Notes under the pieces: generated by a model
What the model was told of the DNA's origin: nothing
Seen by the model: the letters and a program-made list of their open reading frames with translations, nothing else
Databases searched by the model: none
Assembly (NCBI RefSeq): GCF_003688725.1
Contig: NZ_REFP01000014.1
Coordinates: 1-64,000, forward strand
DNA: 64,000 nucleotides
Direction: 5' to 3'
Origin: Thermoactinomyces vulgaris
GTDB lineage: Bacteria > Bacillota > Bacilli > Thermoactinomycetales > Thermoactinomycetaceae
Part shown: positions 7,687 to 17,865 of the stretch, in pieces
Layout of the letters: each line of letters starts with the position of its first letter
Position numbering within the stretch: the stretch's first letter is position 1
Made by a program: the position numbers and the translations under genes

Positions 7687-9954
7687 ATGAGACGAAAAAT
7701 TGCCAATATCATCTTTTCCTTGTTTTTTGTCGGTTCGTATCAGAAAAGAGCCGCCGGCGGAACACTCGGTGTATTGCTCGGGATCCTGCCGATCGGACAC
7801 ACGGCATGGATCATCGGACTCATCCTCAGCCTGGTCTTTCGTCTGAATCTGTTGGCGGTCTGTGTGGGAATTTGTGTTTCGCTTTTATATCCGCTTCTGC
7901 ATGTGGCGGTGTACCGGATGGGGATGGACCGGTTTTTTCCCACCGCGGATGAAACCATTCTTTATCTCTTGACCGGCGCCCTGTTTTTGCTTGTATGCCA
8001 CGGGATCTTTCTCTTTCTTTACAAAGACGTACATATCCGGACGCTGTCCAATGAAGAAAAAATGTTTGTCTTCCATGACCGGGGCAGAAGGTGGAGATTT
8101 TTAAAGCGGGCTTTCCTGATTTTAAGCCTTCTTTCCTTGGTCAGCCTGGCCGTATTCGGGATCAGCCTGTATGATCATCCGGTCGTTCCTCCGCTCTATT
8201 CAAACTCATGGGCGAAATCTTCCATTCAGCCGGCTGAACGGAATGACGTGTCTTCCGACGGCGAATCGCCTGTGTTCCCCGGGGAAATCGGAACACAAGA
8301 AGCAAAAGATTTCACAACTTATGCCTATTACGTCCCTTGGGATTCCAAAGGCTGGTTTGATTTGAACACACTGGGGCACATCAAAGACATCGACGTGCTG
8401 ATTCCGGAGTGGTATTCGCTCACCCCCGATTTGACGCTGGACATCAAACGGGACGAGAATGTGGACAAGCTGGCTGAGAAACATCATGTCAAAATCATTC
8501 CAAGACTGAATAATTTTTCCGGTCAAGAGTGGGACGAACCGGCGGTCCGGCGCCTGCTGGCCTCGCCGCAAAAGCGCGCCGCATTGATAGAAAATCTGCG
8601 CCAGGACGTAAAAAAACACGGTTATGCCGGGATCAACATTTATTTTGAAAAGGTCCGGGCTGAAGACAAACTGCGGTTTACCCAATTCATCAAAGAACTG
8701 TCTTTTGCCTTTCATCAGGACGGGCTCAAGGTGATCCACAGCGTCCCGATTCGCGATCCTGCTTATGATCTCCTCGCGCTGTCCAAATATGCCGATTATC
8801 TGGATGTCATTTTGCATGAAGAACATCATAAAGAAGGGTCTCCGGGGCCGGTTGCCTCCTTTGACTGGGTGAAACAATCCCTGGAGAATTTGCCGGTTCC
8901 TCCTTCCAAACGGATCATCAGTCTGGGGACTTACGGATACGACTGGACGGTTGGAAAGCAAACGCCAGCTGAATCCTTGACTTTCGACCAAGTCATGTTG
9001 CTGGCCCGACAGCATAATTTAAATATTGAATGGGACCGGGCAAGCAACAATCCCACCCTGCGTTACAAAAAAGGAAATGAAGAACACATTGTCTGGTTTT
9101 TGGATGCGCCGGCCTTTTACAATCAATTGCGCCTGATCCGGCAATATGGCGCCGAGGGAATTGCCTTTTGGCGGCTGGGTTCGGAAGACCAAGCGATTTG
9201 GCCGTTGATCAACCGGGATCCCGATGCCTTGGCCGACATCAAGCAAATCTCCAGCCCCATTCCTGAATACATCGGCAACGGGGAAATATTGTCTGTCGCG
9301 GACACCGAAAAAAAGGGAACCCGTGATATCACCATGCAAAACGAAAAATGGATCCAATCCGTCGACTACCGTCACCCGTCTTCCCCGCTTCTGATTCAGC
9401 GGTTTGGCTCAGTGGACGGGAAGAAAATCGCACTCACGTTTGATGACGGTCCCGACGGCACCTATACCGGGAAAATCCTGGACATTTTAAAAGAGCACAA
9501 CGTCAAAGCTTCTTTTTACATTACCGGCAGAAATGCCGTGTTACACCCGGATCTGGTGGAACGGTTGTATGAGGAAGGGCACGAGGTCGGCAACCATACG
9601 TACTTTCACCCTCATTTGGGACAAGTCCATCCGTTGCGCGTGCAGCTGGAGTTGCATGCAACCCAACGGTTGTTCCAAGCCTTTACCGACCACACCATGA
9701 CCACGTTCCGCCCTCCCTATCAAGTGGAGTCGGAACCGCAAACCTTGGATGAAATCCGGGCCATGGTGCGGGGAAGCGGATACGGATATACGATGATCAG
9801 CAAAAACATCGAAACGTTCGACTGGCAAAACCCCCCCCAGCGAACAAATCCAAAAACGCGTTTTATCCCAGTTGAATCTGGGACATATCGCGCTCATGCA
9901 CGATGCCGGCGGGGACCGCTCGGCAACGGTCCGTGCACTGCCCGGCTTGATTGA
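7687..9954 (+). CDS. Large envelope polysaccharide protein, N-terminal part: DUF2062-like membrane, GH18-like and NodB deacetylase domains (frameshifted)
   Basis: The useful reading runs from the ATG at 7687 (AGAGGT upstream) to about 9838. Residues 1-90 are a membrane domain resembling DUF2062 (QKRAAGGTLGVLLGILPIG). A second TM lies near 135-165. Residues about 210-510 resemble GH18 / spore hydrolase YaaH folds; the acidic motif is reduced to INIYFE, with only the final Glu kept. Residues about 570-715 are a NodB polysaccharide deacetylase with TFDDGP, HTYFHPH and FRPPY. The frame then breaks in a run of eight C and the last 38 codons here are out of frame. Repairing one base joins this to the glycosyltransferase that ends at 11344 and gives about 1218 residues. 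Likely role: synthesis and modification of an exported aminosugar polymer, as in PgaB/PgaC-type systems. Confidence 0.8.
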   Translation: MRRKIANIIFSLFFVGSYQKRAAGGTLGVLLGILPIGHTAWIIGLILSLVFRLNLLAVCVGICVSLLYPLLHVAVYRMGMDRFFPTADETILYLLTGALFLLVCHGIFLFLYKDVHIRTLSNEEKMFVFHDRGRRWRFLKRAFLILSLLSLVSLAVFGISLYDHPVVPPLYSNSWAKSSIQPAERNDVSSDGESPVFPGEIGTQEAKDFTTYAYYVPWDSKGWFDLNTLGHIKDIDVLIPEWYSLTPDLTLDIKRDENVDKLAEKHHVKIIPRLNNFSGQEWDEPAVRRLLASPQKRAALIENLRQDVKKHGYAGINIYFEKVRAEDKLRFTQFIKELSFAFHQDGLKVIHSVPIRDPAYDLLALSKYADYLDVILHEEHHKEGSPGPVASFDWVKQSLENLPVPPSKRIISLGTYGYDWTVGKQTPAESLTFDQVMLLARQHNLNIEWDRASNNPTLRYKKGNEEHIVWFLDAPAFYNQLRLIRQYGAEGIAFWRLGSEDQAIWPLINRDPDALADIKQISSPIPEYIGNGEILSVADTEKKGTRDITMQNEKWIQSVDYRHPSSPLLIQRFGSVDGKKIALTFDDGPDGTYTGKILDILKEHNVKASFYITGRNAVLHPDLVERLYEEGHEVGNHTYFHPHLGQVHPLRVQLELHATQRLFQAFTDHTMTTFRPPYQVESEPQTLDEIRAMVRGSGYGYTMISKNIETFDWQNPPQRTNPKTRFIPVESGTYRAHARCRRGPLGNGPCTARLD
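9831..9838 (+). other. Frameshift site: run of eight C
   Basis: With seven C the reading would continue ...DWQNPPSEQIQKRVLSQLN, matching the conserved end of NodB domains and leading without a stop into the glycosyltransferase. With eight C the frame shifts and ends at 9954. A sequencing error, a true null mutation, or slippage-based switching would all look like this. Confidence 0.85.
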
Positions 9955-11344
9955 AACCCTGAAAAAAGAAGGGTATCAATTTGTCACCGTCAGCGAGTTG
10001 ACCGGAAAAACGCGGGAGGAAGCCATGCCTTCCATCCAGCCGGAAGAAAAGATTTACATGCCGTTTGTCAAAGCCGTGTATACCGTATGGGGATTGTTTC
10101 AACACAGCTTCACCTTTCTCATCTATGCGGGCATCGGCATCGGGTTTGTCCGGGTCGCCTTTTTGATGTATTTCTCCTTCCGGCAACGGATCAAATTCAA
10201 AAGGCGGGTCAAATGGCTGAACCGGGGAGCGGAACTCGTCGATTTCCATCCGATGGTCAGCGTGGTGATCGCCGCTTACAACGAGGAAAAAGTGATTAAC
10301 AAAACCATCCATTCAGTATTGAAAAGCCGTTACGACCAGTTGGAAGTGATCATCGTCAATGACGGATCCACCGACCGGACCGAAGCGGTGATCAAACAGG
10401 AGTTTTACCATGATCCCAGAGTCCGGGTGATCACCCAGCCCAACAGCGGAAAAACAACGGCCATCAACCGGGGATACCGTCTGGCCAAAGGGGAAATCAT
10501 TGTGTCGATTGATGCCGACACCCTGATTACGGAAGACACCATCCCGCTTTTGGTCCGGCACTTCCAGGATGAAAAGGTGGCGGCAGTTTCCGGGAACGTC
10601 AAAGTGGGAAACGTCCGGAACCTGATCACGCTGTGGCAACATGTGGAATATATCACGGGCTTTAACTTGGAACGGAGGGCTTTTGACGATTTGAACTGCA
10701 TCCCGGTCGTTCCGGGAGCCATCGGTGCTTGGCGCAAAAAAGCCGTCGAAGAAGTCGGTTATTTCCAGCATGACACCTTGGCGGAGGACACCGACATCAC
10801 CATCACCCTGTTACGCCACGGCTACAAAGTGGAGTTCGAAGTGCGCGCGCTTGCTTACACCGAAGCGCCCGAAGACTTAAAAAGCCTCATCAAACAGCGG
10901 ACCCGCTGGATTTACGGAACGTTGCAATGTTTGTGGAAACACCGGGGCGCTCTTTTCTCCAGAGAGCAAAAAGCACTGGGATTTGTTTCCCTCCCCAATA
11001 TGTGGATCTTTCAATACGGGGTGCAAACTTTCTCGCTGTTTGTCGACTTGCTCTGCCTGTTGAGTTTGTTTACGGAACACGCCGTCACCACCATGATGTT
11101 TTATGCCGGATTCCTGCTGTTTGACCTTTTGGCGGCTTATTTCGCCTTCCAATTGGAAAAGGAAAGCCCCAAACCGTTGAAATGGCTGTTTATCCAGCGG
11201 TTTGTCTACCGGCAACTCATGTCTTACGTCGTCCTCCGTTCGTTCTACTATGCATTAAAAGGCGTCTCAGTCGGTTGGAACAAACTGAACCGGAACGGAA
11301 ATGTGCAGCTGGAAATGAAAGAGCCCGTCAAACGGACCGGATAA
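9872..11344 (+). CDS. Large envelope polysaccharide protein, C-terminal part: end of NodB domain and GT2 glycosyltransferase
   Basis: This frame is the continuation of the gene starting at 7687; the TTG at 9872 has no ribosome-binding site and is not a real start. Its first 40 residues complete the deacetylase domain (HIALMHDAGGDRSATVRALP). A membrane helix (about residues 75-105) leads to a processive family-2 glycosyltransferase with VSVVIAAYNEE, NDGSTDRT, IDADT, TLAEDTD and QRTRW, the set found in PgaC, hyaluronan and chitin synthases. Further membrane helices lie at about 370-470. A single polypeptide would thus both polymerise and deacetylate a beta-linked N-acetylhexosamine polymer; the polymer itself is inferred. 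Confidence 0.8.
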   Translation: MNLGHIALMHDAGGDRSATVRALPGLIETLKKEGYQFVTVSELTGKTREEAMPSIQPEEKIYMPFVKAVYTVWGLFQHSFTFLIYAGIGIGFVRVAFLMYFSFRQRIKFKRRVKWLNRGAELVDFHPMVSVVIAAYNEEKVINKTIHSVLKSRYDQLEVIIVNDGSTDRTEAVIKQEFYHDPRVRVITQPNSGKTTAINRGYRLAKGEIIVSIDADTLITEDTIPLLVRHFQDEKVAAVSGNVKVGNVRNLITLWQHVEYITGFNLERRAFDDLNCIPVVPGAIGAWRKKAVEEVGYFQHDTLAEDTDITITLLRHGYKVEFEVRALAYTEAPEDLKSLIKQRTRWIYGTLQCLWKHRGALFSREQKALGFVSLPNMWIFQYGVQTFSLFVDLLCLLSLFTEHAVTTMMFYAGFLLFDLLAAYFAFQLEKESPKPLKWLFIQRFVYRQLMSYVVLRSFYYALKGVSVGWNKLNRNGNVQLEMKEPVKRTG

Positions 11345-11352
11345 TGAGCATC

Positions 11353-11390
11353 AAAAACTCTCCTGGCCACTTGGATCAGGAGAGTTTTTT
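11353..11390 (+). terminator. Terminator of the polysaccharide gene
   Basis: Stem AAAACTCTCCTG/CAGGAGAGTTTT with an 11-base loop and a T run, nine bases past the stop at 11344. Confidence 0.9.
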
Positions 11391-11412
11391 GTTTCATTTC
11401 AACAAACACAAA

Positions 11413-11438
11413 AAAAACCTCCGAAAACGGAGGTTTTT
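11413..11438 (-). terminator. Terminator of the xylose genes
   Basis: AAAAACCTCCG/CGGAGGTTTTT stem with a four-base loop. On the minus strand it overlaps the stop codon of the transporter and ends in a T run. Confidence 0.88.
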
Positions 11439-12933
11439 AAACGGTGTCCGCTTTGCCTGCCGGACTTTGCTTTTCTTTTTTCCACAATGCTTCCATCTGC
11501 TCCAGTGTTTTTCCTTTGGTTTCCGGAACCATCTTCCAGATAAACAGCGCGGACAGTACGCTCATGGTTCCGTAAAAACCATAAGTGAACGCACCACTGA
11601 ATTCCATCATGGCCGGATAAGTCGAAGAAATGAAGAAATTGGCCAGCCATTGTGCGGCAACGGCCACCGCCATGGCCTGCCCCCGGATTTTGTTTGGGAA
11701 AATTTCAGACAACATCACCCAGCAAACCGGTCCCCAAGACATCATAAACGACGCGGTGTAAAATACCATGAAAAACAATGCCCAGATGCCGAACCATTGG
11801 AGTGATGCAAACGCCGCCATTCCGAACATGCCTGCGGCCATTCCGATTGAACCGGTAATCAGCAAAGGTTTTCTTCCCCATTTGTCCACCGTTTGAATGG
11901 CCACGATGGTGAAAATGACATTGACAGTCCCCATGACCACGGTTTGGACCATGGAGGCATTTTGGCCGGCACCCATGCTTTCAAAAATGCGCGGGGCATA
12001 ATAGAGCGCCACATTGATTCCGACGAATTGCTGGAAAACCGAAAGCAAAACCCCCACGGCAATCACAAGCTTCCCGTAGGAAAACAGGCGGCCGGCTTTC
12101 ACTTTTTGGCGCAACGACGCTTCGATTTCCGCCAAAATTCCCTGCGCCCGGTCTTTGGAGCCATAGATTTTCTTTAAGATGCCAAACGCCTGATCCCTGC
12201 GGCTTTTGGAAGCCAGGAACCTCGGAGTTTCCGGAACAAAAAACAATAAAACCAAAAACAGGGTGGCCGGAACCAGTTCGGATGCCATCATGTACCTCCA
12301 GCCACGGTCGACAATCCACTCCATCGAATGGCCGCTGGCAATCATCCAGTTCACAATGTATACCACCAATTGCCCGAAAATAATGGCAAATTGGTAGTAA
12401 GAAACAAGCCTTCCCCGGACGGATGCAGGGGCGATTTCCCCGATATACGTCGGTGAAGCGGCAGATGCGATTCCAACCCCGACCCCGCCAAGAATCCGGT
12501 AGAAGTTAAACATCCACAGCAATCCCATCGTGGGCTCCCCCGCTTGGAAAAACAAGAACTCCGGATACGCGGACCCCAAAGCCGACAAGATAAATAAAAC
12601 AGCCGATACCAACAATGCATTTTTGCGTCCGATGGAATTGGAAATCCATCCGGAAATCATGGCGCCAAGGATGCAACCAATCAATGCGGATGACACGGTT
12701 AACCCGTGGACGAATGAACCAAGCCCGAGACTTTGGATCAGGTATACTTCAATGGCTTGCTCCGCCCCGGAGATGACAGCCGTGTCATATCCGAACAAAA
12801 GTCCTCCCAATGCCGCGGTCAAAGTAAGCGATAAAATATAAAAGCGATGCGTGCCATCCTTCATCCGTTTTGAGGAACAAGCCCCCTTTTCGGGGGCCGG
12901 CCCTCCGCCTCCTCTCTTTGTCAAGGCATTCAC
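11437..12933 (-). CDS. xylE: D-xylose:H+ symporter (MFS sugar porter, XylE type)
   Basis: A 498-residue, twelve-helix sugar porter closely resembling E. coli XylE along its length (GGLLFGYDTAVISG, SPTYIGEIAPASVRG, QQFVGINVALYYAP, MSWGPVCWVMLSEIFP, PETKGKTLE). It would bring xylose into the cell for the isomerase encoded 18 bases upstream. The GTG at 12933 has an excellent AGGAGG nine bases before it; the conserved protein begins only at the Met near residue 24, so the first 23 residues (Gly- and Pro-rich) are an unusual extension. That extension is encoded by a small hairpin, GCCCCC/GGGGGC at 12881-12898. It is transcribed with xylA from the promoter at 14344-14372. Confidence 0.85.
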   Translation of the reverse strand: MNALTKRGGGGPAPEKGACSSKRMKDGTHRFYILSLTLTAALGGLLFGYDTAVISGAEQAIEVYLIQSLGLGSFVHGLTVSSALIGCILGAMISGWISNSIGRKNALLVSAVLFILSALGSAYPEFLFFQAGEPTMGLLWMFNFYRILGGVGVGIASAASPTYIGEIAPASVRGRLVSYYQFAIIFGQLVVYIVNWMIASGHSMEWIVDRGWRYMMASELVPATLFLVLLFFVPETPRFLASKSRRDQAFGILKKIYGSKDRAQGILAEIEASLRQKVKAGRLFSYGKLVIAVGVLLSVFQQFVGINVALYYAPRIFESMGAGQNASMVQTVVMGTVNVIFTIVAIQTVDKWGRKPLLITGSIGMAAGMFGMAAFASLQWFGIWALFFMVFYTASFMMSWGPVCWVMLSEIFPNKIRGQAMAVAVAAQWLANFFISSTYPAMMEFSGAFTYGFYGTMSVLSALFIWKMVPETKGKTLEQMEALWKKEKQSPAGKADTV

Positions 12934-12951
12934 CGGAAGAAACCTCCTGCT

Positions 12952-14277
12952 TTACCTTTGGGCAACAATATTTAACAAGTATTGGTTGATGGTGGCTTTG
13001 ATCTGTTCCAGCCGCCCGGATTCATTCCGGATTTCGTTTAAGCCCAGCGCATATTCCTCCAATTTGTGGAAATCGACTTTCCCTTCGACAATCTCTTTTC
13101 CGATTCCATCCCGATAACTCGCGTACCGTTTTTCGATCCATCCATCCAGCACTTGATCATCAATCAATTTTTGTGCCACTTTGAGCCCCACGGCAAAGCT
13201 GTCCATTCCGACGATATGGGCCAGGAATAAATCATCCGGTTCGAACGAACCACGGCGCACTTTGGCGTCAAAGTTCAATCCGCCCGGCTTCAAGCCACCA
13301 TTTTTCAGAATTTCATACATGGCCAGGGTTGTTGCATACAAATCCGACGGAAATTCATCGGTATCCCAACCCAACAGAGGATGCCCCTGGTTGGCATCCA
13401 CAGACCCCAGCAAGCCGTGAATCCGTGCATAGCGCAGTTCATGTTCAAAGGTGTGGCCGGCAAGGGTGGCATGGTTGGCTTCGATATTTAATTTGAAATC
13501 ATCTTGAAGGTCATAATGTTGCAAAAACGCATAGCAACTGGCCGCATCAAAATCATATTGGTGCGAGGTCGGCTCTTTGGGTTTCGGCTCCAGCAACAAC
13601 TGCCCTTCAAAGCCGATTTCTTTGGCATAATCCACCGCCATGCGGAAGAAACGGGCCAAATTGTCCAACTCCAGCTTCATGTCGGTATTCAAAAGCGTTT
13701 CATATCCTTCGCGCCCGCCCCAAAACACATAATTTTCCGCTTCCAGCTCTTTGGCAATTTCCAACCCTTTTTTCACTTTGGCTGCTGCATAGGCAAACAC
13801 ATCCGCCTGGTTGGAAGAGGCCGCCCCGTGCACGAAACGCGGGTGCGTAAAGTTGTTCACGGTGTTCCACAGCAATTTAACCTTGCTGTCTTTCATGTAA
13901 TCCTTAATCATCGACACAATGATATCCAGATTTCGATTGGTCTCTCTTAAATTGCTTCCTTCCGGCGCGATATCCACATCATGGAAGCAGAAATAAGGAA
14001 CCCCCAGTTTTTCAAAAAATTCAAAGGCCGCTTCCACCCTCGCTTTGGCCAAATCCAGCCCCTGATACCGGTCCCATGGCCTGAGCGCCGTTCCGCTCCC
14101 GAACGGATCGGATAAATCTTCGGTAAAGGTATGCCAATAAGCCACACTGAACCGCAAGATCTCTTCCATGGTTTTGCCGCCGACTTTTTCCTCCGGATTG
14201 TAGTGCTTGAATGCAAAAGGATTGGATGACCCCGGACCCTCATACCGGATTTTTTCAATATTAGGGAAAAAGCTCAT
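12952..14277 (-). CDS. xylA: Xylose isomerase
   Basis: A 441-residue class II xylose isomerase that converts D-xylose to D-xylulose. Catalytic and metal-binding motifs are visible: [12 protein letters not shown] with the catalytic His (about residue 102), [44 protein letters not shown] and [20 protein letters not shown]. Length matches the long class II enzymes of Bacillus and Thermoanaerobacter. The ATG follows AAGGAGAAGAGG. It is the first gene of a two-gene unit with the transporter. Neither xylulokinase (xylB) nor xylR lies in the window. Confidence 0.95.
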   Translation of the reverse strand: MSFFPNIEKIRYEGPGSSNPFAFKHYNPEEKVGGKTMEEILRFSVAYWHTFTEDLSDPFGSGTALRPWDRYQGLDLAKARVEAAFEFFEKLGVPYFCFHDVDIAPEGSNLRETNRNLDIIVSMIKDYMKDSKVKLLWNTVNNFTHPRFVHGAASSNQADVFAYAAAKVKKGLEIAKELEAENYVFWGGREGYETLLNTDMKLELDNLARFFRMAVDYAKEIGFEGQLLLEPKPKEPTSHQYDFDAASCYAFLQHYDLQDDFKLNIEANHATLAGHTFEHELRYARIHGLLGSVDANQGHPLLGWDTDEFPSDLYATTLAMYEILKNGGLKPGGLNFDAKVRRGSFEPDDLFLAHIVGMDSFAVGLKVAQKLIDDQVLDGWIEKRYASYRDGIGKEIVEGKVDFHKLEEYALGLNEIRNESGRLEQIKATINQYLLNIVAQR

Positions 14278-14321
14278 CTACCTCTTCTCCTTTCATGATC
14301 TGCGATGGAAAAAAACTTCAA

Positions 14322-14346
14322 ACTTTGTTTATTCTTTAAATTAAGT
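14322..14346 (-). promoter_or_regulatory. Putative XylR operator
   Basis: Imperfect palindrome ACTTTGTTTA - 5 bp - TAAATTAAGT (8 of 10 positions pair) that overlaps the -10 region of the xylA promoter. The TTTGTTT half-site resembles known Bacillus XylR operators. Xylose would relieve repression. Confidence 0.45.
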
Positions 14347-14372
14347 TAATCGCAAAATGAAAACGTTGTCAA
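14344..14372 (-). promoter_or_regulatory. xylA promoter
   Basis: Minus strand TTGACA (14367-14372) and TTAACT (14344-14349) spaced exactly 17 bp. The -35 sits inside the cre site and the -10 touches the putative XylR operator. Confidence 0.65.
14357..14372. promoter_or_regulatory. Catabolite-responsive element (cre)
   Basis: ATGAAAACGTTGTCAA matches the Bacillus cre consensus (WTGNAANCGNWNNCW) at every defined position. It covers the -35 box of the xylA promoter, so CcpA bound there would shut off xylose genes when glucose is present. Confidence 0.8.
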
Positions 14373-14473
14373 TATAAAATACTCATATAAACAAAGATAT
14401 TCCGTTATACACACCAGATATTTCTTGTCGACTTTATTCATCGGTTAAACTATTCATATCAAAAAACGGATAG

Positions 14474-14513
14474 AAAAAGAGGCCTTCCATTCAATGAATG
14501 GAGGCCTCTTTTT
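14474..14513 (-). terminator. Terminator of groES-groEL
   Basis: Long stem AAAAAGAGGCCTTCCATT / AATGGAGGCCTCTTTTT with a five-base loop, 25 bases past the groEL stop. Confidence 0.9.
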
Positions 14514-14538
14514 CAGATCAACGGGCTTCAGGGCTTGA

Positions 14539-16182
<1,644 letters not shown>

Positions 16183-16235
16183 TCACCGTCCCCTTTCCAT
16201 ATGTAAGTGAAATTTTTATATCTCAATGACTGAGA

Positions 16236-16520
16236 TCAGTCAACGATTGCGAGGATATCACTTTCACGCAAGATGAGGTATTCTTTGTCGCCGTATTTTA
16301 CTTCGGTTCCGGCATATTTGGAGAAGATCACATGGTCTCCTTCTTTGACTTCCAATGCGATCCGGTTTCCATTGTCATCCAAGCGGCCGCTTCCAACCGC
16401 AACAATGCGTCCTTCTTGCGGTTTTTCTTTGGCGGTGTCCGGCAAAACGATGCCGCTGGCTGTTTTTTCTTCTTTTTCTACTGCTTCCAAGACAACACGA
16501 TCACCCAAAGGTTTGATCAT
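16236..16520 (-). CDS. groES: Co-chaperonin GroES (10 kDa)
   Basis: A 94-residue lid of the GroEL chamber. It starts [12 protein letters not shown], carries the mobile loop that contacts GroEL ([18 protein letters not shown], residues 17-34) and ends with the [17 protein letters not shown] strand. The ATG at 16520 follows GGAGGG. First gene of the heat-shock operon; a CIRCE element and sigma-A promoter lie just upstream. Confidence 0.97.
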   Translation of the reverse strand: MIKPLGDRVVLEAVEKEEKTASGIVLPDTAKEKPQEGRIVAVGSGRLDDNGNRIALEVKEGDHVIFSKYAGTEVKYGDKEYLILRESDILAIVD

Positions 16521-16562
16521 TGCGAAACCCTCCTTTGTTCAGTGGATGAATTTGTCATATTG

Positions 16563-16589
16563 TTAGCACTCATCAAAGCCGAGTGCTAA
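16563..16589. promoter_or_regulatory. CIRCE element (HrcA operator)
   Basis: TTAGCACTC, nine bases, GAGTGCTAA: a perfect CIRCE inverted repeat between the promoter and groES. HrcA bound here represses groESL until heat or misfolded protein titrates GroEL. hrcA is not in the window. Confidence 0.97.
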
Positions 16590-16601
16590 CATCCATTAAA
16601 T

Positions 16602-16630
16602 ATAATATTCCTCTCGCCTTCATTTTTCAA
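16602..16630 (-). promoter_or_regulatory. groESL promoter
   Basis: Minus strand TTGAAA (16625-16630) and TATTAT (16602-16607) spaced 17 bp, immediately upstream of CIRCE. Confidence 0.7.
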
Positions 16631-16676
16631 GTGGGGAGCCAAAAAAACTATCAAAAATCCCGTTCAGGCAAAAATG

Positions 16677-16703
16677 AAAGCGATTCCCAACCCGAATCGC
16701 TTT
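16677..16703 (-). terminator. Likely terminator of the small membrane-protein gene
   Basis: AAAGCGATT/AATCGCTTT stem with a GGGTTGGG-type loop; on the minus strand it is followed by CATTTTTG. The T run is short, so termination may be partial. Confidence 0.5.
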
Positions 16704-16759
16704 CCAAATCCCGGTCTGCTTTTTTGTTTGTGAAATGCTCCTTATAATAAATAAACATC

Positions 16760-16993
16760 TCATATTGACTGGTTTAAATCAAGACGGATTTTAAAATCAT
16801 CTTCCGGGCCGCCCGATGACGAATGGCCGGAAGAACCGCCATCCTGGCGCTTTCCGCCTTTGAACAAAGAGAGCAACCGGTCTTCAAAAAATTGGGAGAC
16901 ACACTGCCTGACCGATGGTATGGCCAACAGCGTCATCAAGACAAAGGCGAAAAAATACACCTTTGGGAAACGGTCTTTTGAACATGAACTCAT
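16760..16993 (-). CDS. Small single-pass membrane protein, function unknown
   Basis: A 77-residue protein I do not recognise. The ATG at 16993 has a strong GGAAGGAGGAG ribosome-binding site, which supports it being real. Residues 10-27 form one membrane helix (VYFFAFVLMTLLAIP), residues 30-45 look amphipathic, and the tail is Gly/Ser-rich then acidic. It lies between tatC and groES where B. subtilis has the unrelated ydiK/ydiL. No TatA hallmark (Phe-Gly after the helix) is present, so I do not call it TatA. A terminator separates it from tatC. Confidence 0.5.
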   Translation of the reverse strand: MSSCSKDRFPKVYFFAFVLMTLLAIPSVRQCVSQFFEDRLLSLFKGGKRQDGGSSGHSSSGGPEDDFKIRLDLNQSI

Positions 16994-17049
16994 GGTACTC
17001 CTCCTTCCATCAGGAATTGTTCCCCAATCCATATCAACCTATGTAACGC

Positions 17050-17079
17050 AAAAACTCCCGTCAGAGGACGGGAGTTTTT
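17050..17079. terminator. Strong terminator after tatC
   Basis: AAAAACTCCCGTC/GACGGGAGTTTTT with a four-base loop. It ends the rex-tatC unit on the minus strand, and could also work in the other direction. Confidence 0.9.
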
Positions 17080-17085
17080 CGCCAA

Positions 17086-17832
17086 TCATTGATTTTCTTT
17101 TTCCCACTCAGCATCTTGGCGCTCCATGCGCCGTGACAAAATCGTTGAAATGGAAATACTTACTTCATATAACAAGATCAGCGGAATGGAGACGAGGATG
17201 TTGGCGATCGGCTCGGGTGGCGTGATCAAAGCCGCGACGATCACCAGCCCCAGGTATGCATAACGCCGCACTTTGCGCAACAAATCCGGCGTCACCAAGC
17301 GGATGCGCGTCAAAAACAAAGTGATCACCGGCAATTCAAAAAACAGCGCGAGCGGCAGGATCACTCCGAACAAAAAACTGAAAGCATATTGTACGCTGAA
17401 GTTTTCCTGCAACCCCATCTGTCCGCCAAGCAACACCAAAAAATCAAGGATATAAGGAAAAATGACAAAATACCCGAAAGCAACGCCCGTTAAAAACAAT
17501 CCCAATGAGACCGGAATATAAATCAACGCGGCCCTTTGTTCATTCGGGTGAAGACCCGGGCGGACAAAGCGCCAAAGGTGATACATCCAGAAAGGCGAAC
17601 TGATCACCAAGGCTATAATGACCGATATTTGCATATAAATACGAATCGGATCAACCGGATTCAAGATGACGATTTTGTAATCGGAAAACAAGTCCTGCTT
17701 AATGAACAAGAACACATCCTGCGAATAAAAAAAGCTTCCGATTAAGGCGACGAAAAAAAAGACCAGACTCCATATAATACGGCGTCGAAGCTCCCCTAAA
17801 TGCTCTGTGATCGGCTGTTGTTCATCGCTCAT
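17086..17832 (-). CDS. tatC: Twin-arginine translocase subunit TatC
   Basis: A 248-residue membrane protein with six helices, the receptor for twin-arginine signal peptides that exports folded proteins. It shows the conserved N-terminal HLGELRRRI motif (about residue 10), FVRPGLHPNE in the first loop and an FGVILPLALFFELPV stretch in helix 4. I chose the ATG at 17832 (AAGGGAG nine bases upstream) because the conserved protein begins there. It follows rex by 33 bases as in Bacillus, but no tatA gene lies beside it; its partner must be encoded elsewhere. Confidence 0.93.
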   Translation of the reverse strand: MSDEQQPITEHLGELRRRIIWSLVFFFVALIGSFFYSQDVFLFIKQDLFSDYKIVILNPVDPIRIYMQISVIIALVISSPFWMYHLWRFVRPGLHPNEQRAALIYIPVSLGLFLTGVAFGYFVIFPYILDFLVLLGGQMGLQENFSVQYAFSFLFGVILPLALFFELPVITLFLTRIRLVTPDLLRKVRRYAYLGLVIVAALITPPEPIANILVSIPLILLYEVSISISTILSRRMERQDAEWEKENQ

Positions 17833-17865
17833 GATCCAATGCTCCCTTACAATCATCTGTGGCAA

